From contig CAJULM010000010.1 in the NCBI GenBank assembly GCA_910587285.1, positions 1 through 64,000 of the forward strand: a stretch of 64,000 bases of DNA, written 5' to 3'. A model generated the notes under the pieces. It was not told the DNA's origin and did no database searches. It worked only from the letters and a program-made list of their open reading frames with translations. The stretch is from an uncultured Oscillospiraceae bacterium. GTDB taxonomy: Bacteria; Bacillota; Clostridia; Oscillospirales; Oscillospiraceae. The translations under genes were made by a program, and so were the position numbers. Shown here piece by piece: positions 40,702 to 49,600 of this stretch; position 1 is the stretch's first letter, and each line of letters opens with the position of its first letter.

Positions 40702-43278
40702 ATGAAAGAAAAGCCGAACAAACTGGAACAGCGGAGAGGTTTTTCTCTGCTTCTCTCTATTTTATTGGTCTTTTGCGTTTTTGGCACAGTGGTATATGCG
40801 ATAGCGAGAAAGACCACGGAGGAGATGTCCTCTGCGGCCATTCAAAACCTGAGCGAGAGTTTGGATCTGCTCCAGTGCACCATTGAGGCCATCCTGAACA
40901 ACGAAGCGGAGTTTCAGCGGCTGGTTGCTCAGGAGGTGGCGCGGGCGGAGGACCCGGAGGCGTTTATCCTCGCCTACGAGAAAAATAGGACGATGGCGAA
41001 GCTGTCGCTGATTCGCGCGGGGGAGACGCAGGGAGTGTCCAACGTCGGCGAGGTGTTCACGGAGGAGGGGCTGGACTTTTCCGAAAACGGAGCTGTGGGA
41101 GGCTTGGCTATTTCCCAGTCTTATCTGAACTATATGGGCACCTGGGCGTATACCATGAAGTGTCCGGTGGTGCGGGACGGGCAGGAGCTCGGAACGCTCT
41201 ATGTGGAATATGTCTATGATACCATCGACCGCTCCCTTCCTGCGGAGGGTTTTTATAATAAGCAGGCGTCCCTTTACATCATGGACGCAGAGAGTGAGCG
41301 GTTTGTTTTAAAGCCCAAGGGGATGGGGCAGCGCAGCGCCGGCCATTTGAATCTGGACGACTTCTACCGGGCGAACAGCGTGAGCGACCCGGGAATCCAA
41401 GCGGAGGTGGCCCAGTGCCTGGACAGCGGGCAGAACATCCTGTTTTACCACGATATCCGAGGAGTAAACGCCCTCAATTATATGTGGTCGGTAAACAATG
41501 GAACCATTTTCTTAGTGGGCTATGTGCCGGTTGAAGCCATCCAGCAGGAGGGCCGGACGGTGAATCAGAACATCGCAGTGGTGGTGGCGGTCATGCTGGC
41601 TGCGTTTTTCCTGTGTGTTCTGCTGTATTATTTCAACTGGAGGCAGCAGGAGCAGGTGAGAAAGGAGCGGGAGGAGGAGCGTAGGCTCCACAGCCAGCAG
41701 CTGGCCGAGGCGCTCCAGGCCGCCCAGATTGCCAGCACCTCTAAAACCACGTTTCTGTCCAATATGTCCCACGATATCCGCACGCCCATGAACGCGGTGC
41801 TGGGCTTCACCACTCTGCTGGCCAAGGAGACGGAAAACCCGGCCAAGGTGCGGGAGTACACCGGCAAAATCATGGCCTCCGGCCAGCACCTGCTCAGCCT
41901 CATCAACGACATCCTGGACGTGTCCAAAATTGAGAGCGGCAAGGTGGTGCTCACCTACGATGAGTTCGCCCTCAACGACGTGGTCTCCTCTGTGGAGGCG
42001 ATCATTCAGCCCATGGCCAGGGCCAAGCGGCAGGAGTTCCACGTGGAGGTGACGGGCATCCGCCATGAGTATTTGGTGGGAGATGAGACCCGGCTCAACC
42101 AAATCTTGATTAACCTGCTGTCCAATGCCGTGAAGTATACGCCGGAGGACGGGCACATTTGGCTGCGCATCATTGGACTCAAGCAGCGCTCCAGCCAGTA
42201 TGAGCACATCCGCATCGAGGTGGAGGACGACGGCTACGGCATGACGCCGGAGTATCTGGAAACCATCTTCGACGCCTTCACCCGAGCGGAAAACAGCACC
42301 ACCAACAAGGTGCAGGGCACCGGGCTGGGCATGGCCATCACCAAGAGCATAGTGGAGCTGATGAGCGGGACCATCGACGTGTCCAGCCAAGTGGACAAGG
42401 GCTCCATCTTCCGGGTGGAGCTGGAGCTGCGCGTTCAGGAGGGACAGATGGACCGGCAGTTCTGGCAGGACCGGGGCATCTCCCGCATTCTGGCGGTGGA
42501 GGGAAACGCGGAGAACGGAGAGAGCATCCAGACGCTCATGGAGGATACGGGTATCCAGGTGAACGTGGCCGCCGGGCTGGAGGAGGCGTTGAGCTGGATC
42601 AGCGGCGGCGGAACCTATCAGCTGGTTTTGCTGGACTGGGAGGCTGTGGGCCCGGACGCAGGTTTTTCGGCGGCCGGCGCGCTGCGCCAAGCGCTGCCGG
42701 AAGAAGTTCCGCTGCTGCTTCTGGGGGAGTATGACGCCCAGGGGATGGAAGGTGCGCTGGAGCTGGGGCGCACGGAGATGCTGACAAAGCCGTTTTTTGT
42801 CTCCGCCTTTCGGGAAAAGGTGAAGGAGCTGTGGGCGGGCGAGACGCCGGACAGCCGGGAGTGCGAACAAAGCAGCGGTCTGGAGGGGCTGCATTTCCTC
42901 GCAGCGGAGGACAACGAGATTAACGCCGAAATTTTGGCGGAGCTTCTGAGTTTGGAGGGAGCCTCCTGCGAGATTGTGGAAAACGGCCGCCTGGCGGTGG
43001 AGCGCTTCCAGCAATCTGAGCCAGGGGAGTTCCACGGGATTCTGATGGACGTTCAAATGCCGGTGATGAACGGTCACGACGCCGCCCGTGCCATCCGCGC
43101 CCTGGACCGGGAGGATGCCGGGCGCATCCCCATCATCGCCATGACGGCAAACGCGTTTGCCGAGGATGAAAAGGCGGCGCTGGACGCGGGGATGAACGCT
43201 CATGTGGCCAAGCCGCTGGACGTGGAGCTGCTGAAAAAGGCGGTCAAACAATGTGGAATGGAGAAGGAGCATTTATGA
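40702..43278 (+). CDS. Hybrid sensor histidine kinase/response regulator
   Basis: 858 residues. TM helix 1 near 15-37, an extracytoplasmic Cache-like sensor (about 38-290), and TM helix 2 near 291-314. HisKA has the phospho-acceptor in FLSNMSHDIRTPMNAVLGF (His near 356); HATPase has NLLSNAVKYTPEDG, DDGYGM and GTGLGMAI. A first receiver-like domain (about 595-710) keeps Asp in LLDWE and Lys in LTKPF but lacks the acidic pair, so it is probably degenerate. The C-terminal receiver (about 729-850) is intact: AEDNEINAEI, ILMDVQMPVMNG, VAKPLD. No output domain or HPt. Coupled to the next gene by ATGA. Confidence 0.93.
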   Translation: MKEKPNKLEQRRGFSLLLSILLVFCVFGTVVYAIARKTTEEMSSAAIQNLSESLDLLQCTIEAILNNEAEFQRLVAQEVARAEDPEAFILAYEKNRTMAKLSLIRAGETQGVSNVGEVFTEEGLDFSENGAVGGLAISQSYLNYMGTWAYTMKCPVVRDGQELGTLYVEYVYDTIDRSLPAEGFYNKQASLYIMDAESERFVLKPKGMGQRSAGHLNLDDFYRANSVSDPGIQAEVAQCLDSGQNILFYHDIRGVNALNYMWSVNNGTIFLVGYVPVEAIQQEGRTVNQNIAVVVAVMLAAFFLCVLLYYFNWRQQEQVRKEREEERRLHSQQLAEALQAAQIASTSKTTFLSNMSHDIRTPMNAVLGFTTLLAKETENPAKVREYTGKIMASGQHLLSLINDILDVSKIESGKVVLTYDEFALNDVVSSVEAIIQPMARAKRQEFHVEVTGIRHEYLVGDETRLNQILINLLSNAVKYTPEDGHIWLRIIGLKQRSSQYEHIRIEVEDDGYGMTPEYLETIFDAFTRAENSTTNKVQGTGLGMAITKSIVELMSGTIDVSSQVDKGSIFRVELELRVQEGQMDRQFWQDRGISRILAVEGNAENGESIQTLMEDTGIQVNVAAGLEEALSWISGGGTYQLVLLDWEAVGPDAGFSAAGALRQALPEEVPLLLLGEYDAQGMEGALELGRTEMLTKPFFVSAFREKVKELWAGETPDSRECEQSSGLEGLHFLAAEDNEINAEILAELLSLEGASCEIVENGRLAVERFQQSEPGEFHGILMDVQMPVMNGHDAARAIRALDREDAGRIPIIAMTANAFAEDEKAALDAGMNAHVAKPLDVELLKKAVKQCGMEKEHL

Positions 43279-44594
43279 GCGATTGTGCTGAAAAAAGAAT
43301 CCGCAGGCGGGCGGCCGCCTGCTTGGCGGGCGCCCTGCTGCTGGCGTTGGCCGGCTGCGGGGATGGAGGCAAGGACCAAAACCTGATGCCGTCGAAGGAA
43401 GTGGGCGAGCGGGTGGTGAACTTTTTCAGCCCCATGGAGAAAGCTGACCCCAACGCTGAAAATGTGGCGCGAACCGCCTCGGACCTGACCATCGCCATGG
43501 CGGAGAAGGCCCTGGGGGTGACGGTGTACTATACGACCTATACGGCGGAGGACTACCAGGACAGAACCTATGACGACGTGACCATGGATCGGGCGCGCAA
43601 TGATATGGACGATCTGTATCTGCTCAATCCGGACACCGTTATGGCTCTGGGGGCGGAGGGAAAGCTGATGGACCTGTCGGGGCTGGACAGCGCCAAAAAC
43701 CTGCGGGATATCATTCGCGTCGCCAACACGGTGGACGGCAAGCTGGTGGCCATCCCTCAGGAGGTGGTGGCTTACGGCCTGTTTGTCAATATGGAGCTGT
43801 TCCAGCAGTACGGTTTGGACCTACCGGAGACACCGGAGGAATTTTTGGAGTGCTGCCGGGTGTTTCAGGAGAACGGGATTGAGACCCCGGTTGGGGCCAA
43901 CCGCTGGTGGCTGGAGACCTTCGTATTCGCGCAGGCCTATGCTGATCTCTACAACGGCGGGAATACCCAGGCGGAAATTGACGCCCTCAACAGCGGAGCG
44001 GCCAGGTACAGCGACTATATGCGCCCCGGATTTGAGTTTTTGCAGACGCTGATTGACTGCGGCTATATCGACGCGGAGAAGGCCTTGGTCAGCGAGGCGA
44101 TTGAAGGGGAGGGGGCGGACTTCCTGGCGGGGAAGACCCCCATTGTCATGGCCTATTGGGGAGCGGCCAACTCGGATACTGCCTATGGAAAAACGGACTT
44201 TGAGATGCAGGTCATCGGCTTTCCCAGCAGCCGGGGCCAGATGCCGGTCATGCCCATGACAGGGTATGCCGTGGGCGCCAACGCGGAGCACGCCGAGGAC
44301 GCCATGCGTGTGCTTGATATCATTGTGTCCGACGAGGCGCTTCAAGTCTATTCGGAGACCAACCGGGTCATCTCGCCCTCGAAGAACGTGTCGGTGGACT
44401 GTGCTCCCGCGCTGAGGCCCCTCAACGACAGAATTGAGGAGGGGGTCTATGTTTTGGGTTCCAATGCGGGGATGAAGGTGGAGCAGTGGGGCAATACCTG
44501 CCGAATTGTGCGCCAGCTGCTGGGCGGGGCTACGGTGGACGAGTGCATGGCGGCGTTTGACCAGCTCCAAGATGCGGCGCTGGGGGATGCATAG
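43275..44594 (+). CDS. Extracellular solute-binding lipoprotein
   Basis: 439-residue family 1-type substrate-binding protein: arginine-rich N-region, hydrophobic core and lipobox LALAGC with lipidation Cys28. It has sugar/oligosaccharide-binding features (VAIPQEVVAYGLFVNMELFQ, DLPETPEEFLECCRVFQENG, TGYAVGANAEHAEDAMRVLD). No permease or ATPase genes adjoin it. Its start lies within the kinase stop (ATGA) and AAGGAG precedes it. It therefore probably presents a ligand to the Cache domain of the kinase rather than serving transport; that is inference. Confidence 0.88.
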   Translation: MSDCAEKRIRRRAAACLAGALLLALAGCGDGGKDQNLMPSKEVGERVVNFFSPMEKADPNAENVARTASDLTIAMAEKALGVTVYYTTYTAEDYQDRTYDDVTMDRARNDMDDLYLLNPDTVMALGAEGKLMDLSGLDSAKNLRDIIRVANTVDGKLVAIPQEVVAYGLFVNMELFQQYGLDLPETPEEFLECCRVFQENGIETPVGANRWWLETFVFAQAYADLYNGGNTQAEIDALNSGAARYSDYMRPGFEFLQTLIDCGYIDAEKALVSEAIEGEGADFLAGKTPIVMAYWGAANSDTAYGKTDFEMQVIGFPSSRGQMPVMPMTGYAVGANAEHAEDAMRVLDIIVSDEALQVYSETNRVISPSKNVSVDCAPALRPLNDRIEEGVYVLGSNAGMKVEQWGNTCRIVRQLLGGATVDECMAAFDQLQDAALGDA

Positions 44595-44611
44595 GGCCGC
44601 TGCGGATGGGA

Positions 44612-44639
44612 GGCACCCCGCTTGCGCGGGGTGTCTTTT
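44612..44639 (+). terminator. Terminator after the binding-protein gene
   Basis: GGCACCCCGC-TTGC-GCGGGGTGTC followed by TTTT. Confidence 0.85.
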
Positions 44640-44699
44640 GCCTGGACCGTAAAATTTTGGAGTACGAGCAGGACTGGGACTGAGAGAGGAGGAGTCGCC

Positions 44700-45764
44700 A
44701 TGGAGCTTGGGCGGCTGCACACGCTGCGCCGGGCGCTGCACGGCTGCCCGGAGCGCTCCGGACAGGAGGAGCGCACGCGGGCGATGCTGATGGAATTTTT
44801 ATCTGAGCACACCACGTTGGAGCTGCGCCCCTGCGGGGCAGGCTTCTACGCCGCCCACCGGGAGGAGGGCGGGCCCAAGCCCCCGGTGGCGCTGCGGGCG
44901 GACTATGACGCGCTGGCGCTGCCCGGCGGGGGCGCGGCCCATCTCTGCGGCCACGACGGACACGCCGCCGCCCTGTGCGGCGCGGCCCTCTCCGTTGAGG
45001 GGGAGCAGCTGGGGCGAAACGTGTTTTTTCTCTTTCAGCCTGCCGAGGAGACCGGAGCCGGGGCCGCGGGCTGCCTGGAGCTGTTTGACAAGGAGCGGGT
45101 GGAGGAAATCTATGGCGCTCACAACCTGCCCGGCGTGCCGTTAGGGCAGGTGGTCACCCGGCCCGGGACCTTTGCCTGCGCCTCCCAAGGCATAACCCTG
45201 TCCTTTCAGGGGCGGCCCACCCATGCCGCCTATCCTGAGCACGGTCTCTCCCCCGCCCAGGGGGTGGGGCAGCTGCTGTGTGCCCTGCCGGAGCTGACGG
45301 ACCCCGCCCAGTACGGCGGCATGACGCTGTGTACAGTGATCGGGGTGGAGATGGGGAGCCGGTCCTTTGGGGCGGCCGCCGCCCAGGCGCAGGTGCGCCT
45401 TACCCTGCGGGGGGAGCGGGACCAGGATTTAGAGCGCCTGTGGGCGGAGCTTCTCCGGCTTGCCGGCTCTCTGGCGGAGGAATACGGCCTGGGCTTTGAT
45501 TACCAGATCCAGGATATCTTCCCCGCTACGGTGAACGACTCGGTCTGCGCCCGGCGTGTGCTGGAGCGGTGCGGCGGAAAGACGTTAGCGGAGCCCATGC
45601 GCTGGAGCGAGGACTTCGGCCGCTATCTGCGCCGCTGTCCGGGCGCGTTTTTCGGAATCGGGGCGGGGGAGGACTGCCCGCCTCTGCACACCAGGGACTA
45701 CCAATATCCCGACACGCTGCTGGAACCCGCCGTGGCGGCGTTCCGTAGCCTGCTCCTTGGCTGA
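44700..45764 (+). CDS. M20-family amidohydrolase
   Basis: 354-residue dinuclear zinc peptidase-fold amidohydrolase related to AbgB, hippurate hydrolase and N-acyl-amino-acid hydrolases. Metal and catalytic motifs in order: LRADYDALALP, CGHDGHAAALCGAAL, FQPAEETGAGA, YGAHNLPG and the C-terminal LHTRDYQYPD. The dimerisation domain insert is present but small. Substrate cannot be told. ATG 44700 is set by GGAGGAG upstream. A terminator separates it from the kinase/binding-protein pair. Confidence 0.88.
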   Translation: MELGRLHTLRRALHGCPERSGQEERTRAMLMEFLSEHTTLELRPCGAGFYAAHREEGGPKPPVALRADYDALALPGGGAAHLCGHDGHAAALCGAALSVEGEQLGRNVFFLFQPAEETGAGAAGCLELFDKERVEEIYGAHNLPGVPLGQVVTRPGTFACASQGITLSFQGRPTHAAYPEHGLSPAQGVGQLLCALPELTDPAQYGGMTLCTVIGVEMGSRSFGAAAAQAQVRLTLRGERDQDLERLWAELLRLAGSLAEEYGLGFDYQIQDIFPATVNDSVCARRVLERCGGKTLAEPMRWSEDFGRYLRRCPGAFFGIGAGEDCPPLHTRDYQYPDTLLEPAVAAFRSLLLG

Positions 45765-45792
45765 GGGAAAACGTTCCTCTGCGGCGGTGTCC

Positions 45793-45821
45793 TTGTATTT
45801 GGTCGAAAAATGTTGTACAAT
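45793..45821 (+). promoter_or_regulatory. Promoter of the TGS-nucleoside kinase gene
   Basis: TTGTAT (45793-45798), 17-bp spacer, TACAAT (45816-45821), about 33 bp before the start codon. Confidence 0.65.
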
Positions 45822-45853
45822 AGAGAAAACAGCGTTGAAAAGGAGGCCCTCCA

Positions 45854-47524
45854 ATGGTAGAAACAAGCATGATTCAAGTCACTGTGGACGGCGAGGCCCG
45901 CGCCTATCCCTATGGAACGACCTACCGCGCCATCGCGGCGGATGTTCAGGACCGTTATCCCAACGACATCCTGCTGGTCAACCGGGACGGAAAGCTGTGC
46001 GAGCTCCACAAGCGGCTGGACCGGGACTGCACGCTGCGGATGATCACCGCGCGGGATGTGCCCGGCATCCAGACCTATGAGCGCAGCGCGGTGTTTCTGA
46101 TGCTCAAAGCGTTTTACGACGTGGCGGGCCGGGAGAACGTGGAGCGCATTTCCGTGGGGTACTCCCTGAGCCGCTCCCTCTTTATCCGCGCCCAGGGCGA
46201 TTTTGTGCTGGACCAGGCCCTGCTGGACCGGGTGGAGGAGCGGATGCGGGAGCTGTCCGCCCAGGCCCTGCCCATCGAAAAGCGCTCCATCAGCACCGAC
46301 GACGCCATCGAGCTCTTTCGGCGGGAGGGGCTGGTGCACAAGGCGCAGCTGCTCAGCTTCCGGGTGAACTCCCACGTGAACGTATACGAGCTGGACGGCT
46401 TTGTGGACTACTTCTACGGCTACATGGTGCCGGACACCGGCTACGTCCGCTGCTTCGCGCTGGAGCTGTTTGAAAGCGGCTTTGTGCTGCGCCTGCCCAC
46501 GCTGAAGGACCCCGACCATTTAGGGCAGTTCCAGCCCTCGGTGAAGGTGTTCCGGGAGCTGTACGACTCCACGCTGCGCTCCGAGGCGCTGCACGCCTCC
46601 AATGTGGCGGAGCTGAACACCACGGTTTCCCAGGGCGGGGCCACGCCGCTGATTCTGACCTACGAGGCCATGATGGAGAAGAAGATCGGCGACATCGCCG
46701 CGGTCATCGCCGCCCGGAAGGAGGTCCGCTTTGTGATGATCGCGGGGCCTTCCTCCTCCGGCAAAACCACCTTCTCCCACCGGTTGTCCACTCAGCTGCG
46801 TTCCTGCGGCCTGCGGCCCTACGCCATCGCCACAGACAACTATTTTAAAAACCGGGAGGACACCCCCCGGGATGAGAACGGGAACTATGACTTCGAGGGC
46901 CTGGGGGCCATGGACGTGGAGCAGTTCAACGCGGACATGGTGCGGCTGTTGAACGGAGAGACGGTGGAGCTGCCCTCCTTCAACTTCAAAAAGGGCCAGC
47001 GGGAGTATAACGGGAACTTCCTCACGCTGAAGGAGGGGGACGTGCTGGTCATTGAGGGCATCCACTGCCTGAACGATCAGTTCACCTATGCTCTGCCCCA
47101 AGAGAGCAAGTACAAAATCTACATCAGCTGCCTGACCACGCTGAACATCGACGACCACAACCGGATTCCCACCACCGACGCCCGCCTGCTGCGGCGGATT
47201 GAGCGGGACGCCAGGACCCGGGGCTACAGCGCCCAGGCCACAATCAAAATGTGGCCCTCAGTCCGGCGGGGGGAGGAGAACAACATCTTCCCCTTCCAGG
47301 ACAGCGCGGACATGATTTTCAACTCAGCGCTGATTTACGAGACATCCCTGCTCAAGCCCTACGTTCAGCCGCTGCTGTTCGGCGTCCCACGGGACAGCGA
47401 GGAGTACATCGAGGCCAAGCGCCTGCTGAAATTCCTGAACTACTTCCTGCCGATTCCGGCGGACAATATCCCCAAAACCTCCCTGATGCGGGAGTTCATC
47501 GGCGGGGGCTGCTATCACGCATGA
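45854..47524 (+). CDS. Nucleoside (uridine-type) kinase with N-terminal TGS domain
   Basis: 556 residues. A TGS domain (about 5-65, IQVTVDGEARAYPYGTTYRA) and a following ThrRS-like region (to about 240) precede a P-loop uridine kinase/phosphoribulokinase domain: Walker A GPSSSGKTT near 299, then ATDNYFKNREDTPRDENGNY, VLVIEGIHCLND and RRIERDARTRG. This architecture is widespread in Clostridia and Bacteroides and annotated as nucleoside kinase; what the tRNA-synthetase-like part does is unknown. Start 45854 has AGGAGG 8 nt upstream, behind its own promoter. Confidence 0.9.
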   Translation: MVETSMIQVTVDGEARAYPYGTTYRAIAADVQDRYPNDILLVNRDGKLCELHKRLDRDCTLRMITARDVPGIQTYERSAVFLMLKAFYDVAGRENVERISVGYSLSRSLFIRAQGDFVLDQALLDRVEERMRELSAQALPIEKRSISTDDAIELFRREGLVHKAQLLSFRVNSHVNVYELDGFVDYFYGYMVPDTGYVRCFALELFESGFVLRLPTLKDPDHLGQFQPSVKVFRELYDSTLRSEALHASNVAELNTTVSQGGATPLILTYEAMMEKKIGDIAAVIAARKEVRFVMIAGPSSSGKTTFSHRLSTQLRSCGLRPYAIATDNYFKNREDTPRDENGNYDFEGLGAMDVEQFNADMVRLLNGETVELPSFNFKKGQREYNGNFLTLKEGDVLVIEGIHCLNDQFTYALPQESKYKIYISCLTTLNIDDHNRIPTTDARLLRRIERDARTRGYSAQATIKMWPSVRRGEENNIFPFQDSADMIFNSALIYETSLLKPYVQPLLFGVPRDSEEYIEAKRLLKFLNYFLPIPADNIPKTSLMREFIGGGCYHA

Positions 47525-47528
47525 TAAA

Positions 47529-47590
47529 AAACCGGCCCTGCTCAACGGGAACAAGTCTTCCAAACTTGTCCGGCTGAGCAGGGCCGGTTT
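47529..47590. terminator. Long bidirectional terminator
   Basis: 16-bp arms (AAACCGGCCCTGCTCA and its complement) with an inner hairpin ACAAGT/ACTTGT, between converging genes. T-rich follow-on is present in both directions (TTTCTTT on plus, TTTTTTATC on minus). Confidence 0.85.
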
Positions 47591-47612
47591 CTTTATATGG
47601 AACGGCGGTTCA

Positions 47613-48992
47613 TCAGGTGGAGGCTTCAGATTGGTCCTCCAGCTTCTGGAAAAACTGGTCAATCTTCTCCTTGATCTCCGCGGGCTTGAGGTATTTCAGC
47701 AGATAGCCCGCCGGCTTTAGGGCGAGCAGCTTTCTCACCACGTCTGGGTCGCTGCGGCCGGTGAGGAAGATGACGGGGATGTTGGCAAAAGCGGTCTCTG
47801 AGCGGAGCATTTCCAGCGTCTGCTTACCGTCGCACACCGGCATTTCGTAGTCCAGCAGGATCAGGTCGGGGCGGTTCAGGGTGATGGCTCGGATGGCGGC
47901 CACGCCGGACTCTGCCAGGGTGGTGTCGTAATCCCCGTCCAGCAGGTTTTTCATGGCCTGCCGGATGGTCATGGAGTCGTCCACCACCAGGATTTGCCGC
48001 TTCGCGTTTTCACCCGTCTGGGTTTCGCGCTTCATTAAGTACTCCTCTACCTCGGTCAAGGCGTTTTCGTGCTCAATGGGGGTGCCCACGCCGCTCTCCA
48101 GCAGGTGGGGGGCGATGACGCAGAAGGAGAAATAGCCCGCGCCGCTGGTGTTGAACAGCAGGCTCACCTGGGGCTTTTTCCGCTGGAAGACCTGCTGGAA
48201 CTGGTCGTAGGACAGCAGATTTTCCTCAATGAGCTCGTATGAGCTCACCTCGGGAAAGTGTTCCATGACGCGCCCGGCAAACTGCCGCGCCGTGTACCGG
48301 GTGGCGTTGATGAGCATACTGTCCAGCTTGTTGGTCTGGAGGCCCATGATCTTTCCCACCGTGTTGAGCAGCAGCTTTTCCTCGAACACCATAAGGATTT
48401 CCTGGCGCTTATCGTCTGCCGGCGTGCCGTAGACCAGGCGGTAATAGATGCCATCCCCAAATTTTTCCCCGCCGTAGGAGTCGCTGATCATCTGTGATTC
48501 CAAGTGGAACATATCAAACACCAGTTGAACGATGACCTTCCTCATGGCCTTGCGTTCTTCCTCGGGGAGCAGGTGATCCCAGGTGCTGATCCCATCCCCC
48601 GTGATGGCTTGGTCTTCGGTGAGGGTGTGGCCGATGAGCCACCCTGCGCAGACGCCCAGGAAATGATCCACCGCCTCCAGGGAATAGTTCGACTGTTCCA
48701 GCTCCAGCTCCAGGGCCGGGAGGGTGTTCTCCCGAAAGCCCCGATGGATGGCCCGGTGGTGTTCAAGCCTCTTGTAGCCGATGGACTCCATGTAAGCTTC
48801 CTCGTCCTCAAAGTGCCGCATGGCGTGGCCCTTGAAGTATTTGACACCCTCCTGGGAGATCCACTGGCTGTCCTTCTCCTCCTCCCGGAACGTGAATAAC
48901 TTGTTAATGATCTGGAAAAGCCTGCGGTGCTCTCGGTCGATGGTGTCTACCCCGATGCAGAATTCCTCTCGCCATTCAAATTGGCCGTCCAT
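47613..48992 (-). CDS. Hemerythrin-CheX-like-receiver fusion protein
   Basis: 459 residues. Residues 1-135 are a bacteriohemerythrin with a full diiron ligand set: H22 in DREH, H56 and H60/E64 in HAMRHFEDE, H79/H83 in HHRAIH, and GHTLTED. The middle (about 180-320) resembles CheX-type phosphatase domains (TVGKIMGLQTNKLDSMLINA). Residues 333-450 are a receiver: ILVVDDSMTIRQAM, LILLDYEMPVCDG, IFLTGR. It likely couples O2 or redox sensing to phospho-signalling; inferred. ATG 48992 is set by GAGGAG at 8 nt. Monocistronic. Confidence 0.88.
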   Translation of the reverse strand: MDGQFEWREEFCIGVDTIDREHRRLFQIINKLFTFREEEKDSQWISQEGVKYFKGHAMRHFEDEEAYMESIGYKRLEHHRAIHRGFRENTLPALELELEQSNYSLEAVDHFLGVCAGWLIGHTLTEDQAITGDGISTWDHLLPEEERKAMRKVIVQLVFDMFHLESQMISDSYGGEKFGDGIYYRLVYGTPADDKRQEILMVFEEKLLLNTVGKIMGLQTNKLDSMLINATRYTARQFAGRVMEHFPEVSSYELIEENLLSYDQFQQVFQRKKPQVSLLFNTSGAGYFSFCVIAPHLLESGVGTPIEHENALTEVEEYLMKRETQTGENAKRQILVVDDSMTIRQAMKNLLDGDYDTTLAESGVAAIRAITLNRPDLILLDYEMPVCDGKQTLEMLRSETAFANIPVIFLTGRSDPDVVRKLLALKPAGYLLKYLKPAEIKEKIDQFFQKLEDQSEAST

Positions 48993-49067
48993 AATAAACT
49001 CCTCCTCATGCTGCCGGCGCTGAGCGCTTATTTTTGATGGACGCACCTGTTCTGGTGCCTTTTCCGC

Positions 49068-49096
49068 ATTATACCACAGACGCGGTGACAAGTCCA
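49068..49096 (-). promoter_or_regulatory. Promoter of the hemerythrin-fusion gene
   Basis: Minus strand: TGGACT (49091-49096), 17-bp spacer, TATAAT (49068-49073) with extended TG. A small hairpin GGCACC/GGTGC lies in the leader. Confidence 0.65.
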
Positions 49097-49141
49097 TGGC
49101 AAAGCGCGCTGGCGAGTGTGAAAAAATAAGGCGTCAGCCCC

Positions 49142-49170
49142 TTGACAGAGGAGGTCGGATGTGCTAACAT
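49142..49170 (+). promoter_or_regulatory. Promoter of csoR-copA
   Basis: TTGACA (49142-49147), 17-bp spacer, TAACAT (49165-49170) with extended TG. The copper operator begins 5 bp after the -10, so a bound repressor would block initiation. Confidence 0.82.
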
Positions 49171-49175
49171 AACAC

Positions 49176-49192
49176 TACCCCCCAGGGGGGTA
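49176..49192. promoter_or_regulatory. CsoR operator
   Basis: TACCCCCCAGGGGGGTA, a perfect 17-bp palindrome centred on one A. It matches the GC-core/AT-flank type of CsoR operators and lies between the -10 and the csoR start, implying autoregulation and copper-induced derepression. Confidence 0.88.
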
Positions 49193-49217
49193 TATGAAAG
49201 GCGCGGGAGGGATGAAT

Positions 49218-49478
49218 ATGATGGCCGATGAAAAAACAGTGCTGCGGCTGCTGAAGACCGCTCGGGGCCAAATCGACGGTATTATCAAAATGGTGGAGGA
49301 GGACCGGTACTGCATGGACATCTCCCAGCAGCTCACCGCGGCTGACGCCATGCTGCGCCGGGCCAACCGGGAAATTCTATCCGCTCATCTGAAGCACTGC
49401 GTGGAAAACGCCAGGGACGACAAGGAGCGGGCGGATAAGATTGACGAGCTGGTGAAGGCGCTGGAGAAGATACTGTAA
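49218..49478 (+). CDS. csoR: Copper-sensing repressor CsoR
   Basis: About 86 residues, the all-helical CsoR/DUF156 fold. The Cu(I) ligand set is visible: Cys in DRYCMDISQQL and His-x-x-Cys in AHLKHCVENA (the C-H-C of copper sensors, not the pattern of formaldehyde-responsive FrmR). The N-terminal basic helix KTARGQIDGIIKMVEED contacts DNA. Three in-frame ATGs occur; 49218 (or 49221) fits GGGAGGG at 6-9 nt. It is followed by copA and preceded by its operator. Confidence 0.93.
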   Translation: MMADEKTVLRLLKTARGQIDGIIKMVEEDRYCMDISQQLTAADAMLRRANREILSAHLKHCVENARDDKERADKIDELVKALEKIL

Positions 49479-49492
49479 GAAGCGCGACAATA

Positions 49493-49547
49493 GGCGCATA
49501 GGGACGGGTTTTGCCCGAGTCGGAGAGAAGACGGCCCGTAATGCGCC
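49493..49547 (+). promoter_or_regulatory. Structured csoR-copA intercistronic region
   Basis: Outer arms GGCGCAT/ATGCGCC and inner arms ACGGG/CCCGT enclose about 22 nt in the 122-nt gap between csoR and copA. No poly-T follows, so this is more likely an mRNA stability or processing element than a terminator. Confidence 0.45.
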
Positions 49548-49600
49548 CAATGGTCGCGTGATAACGCCGCACTTCAAAATAGAAAGCAAGGTGAAAACCA

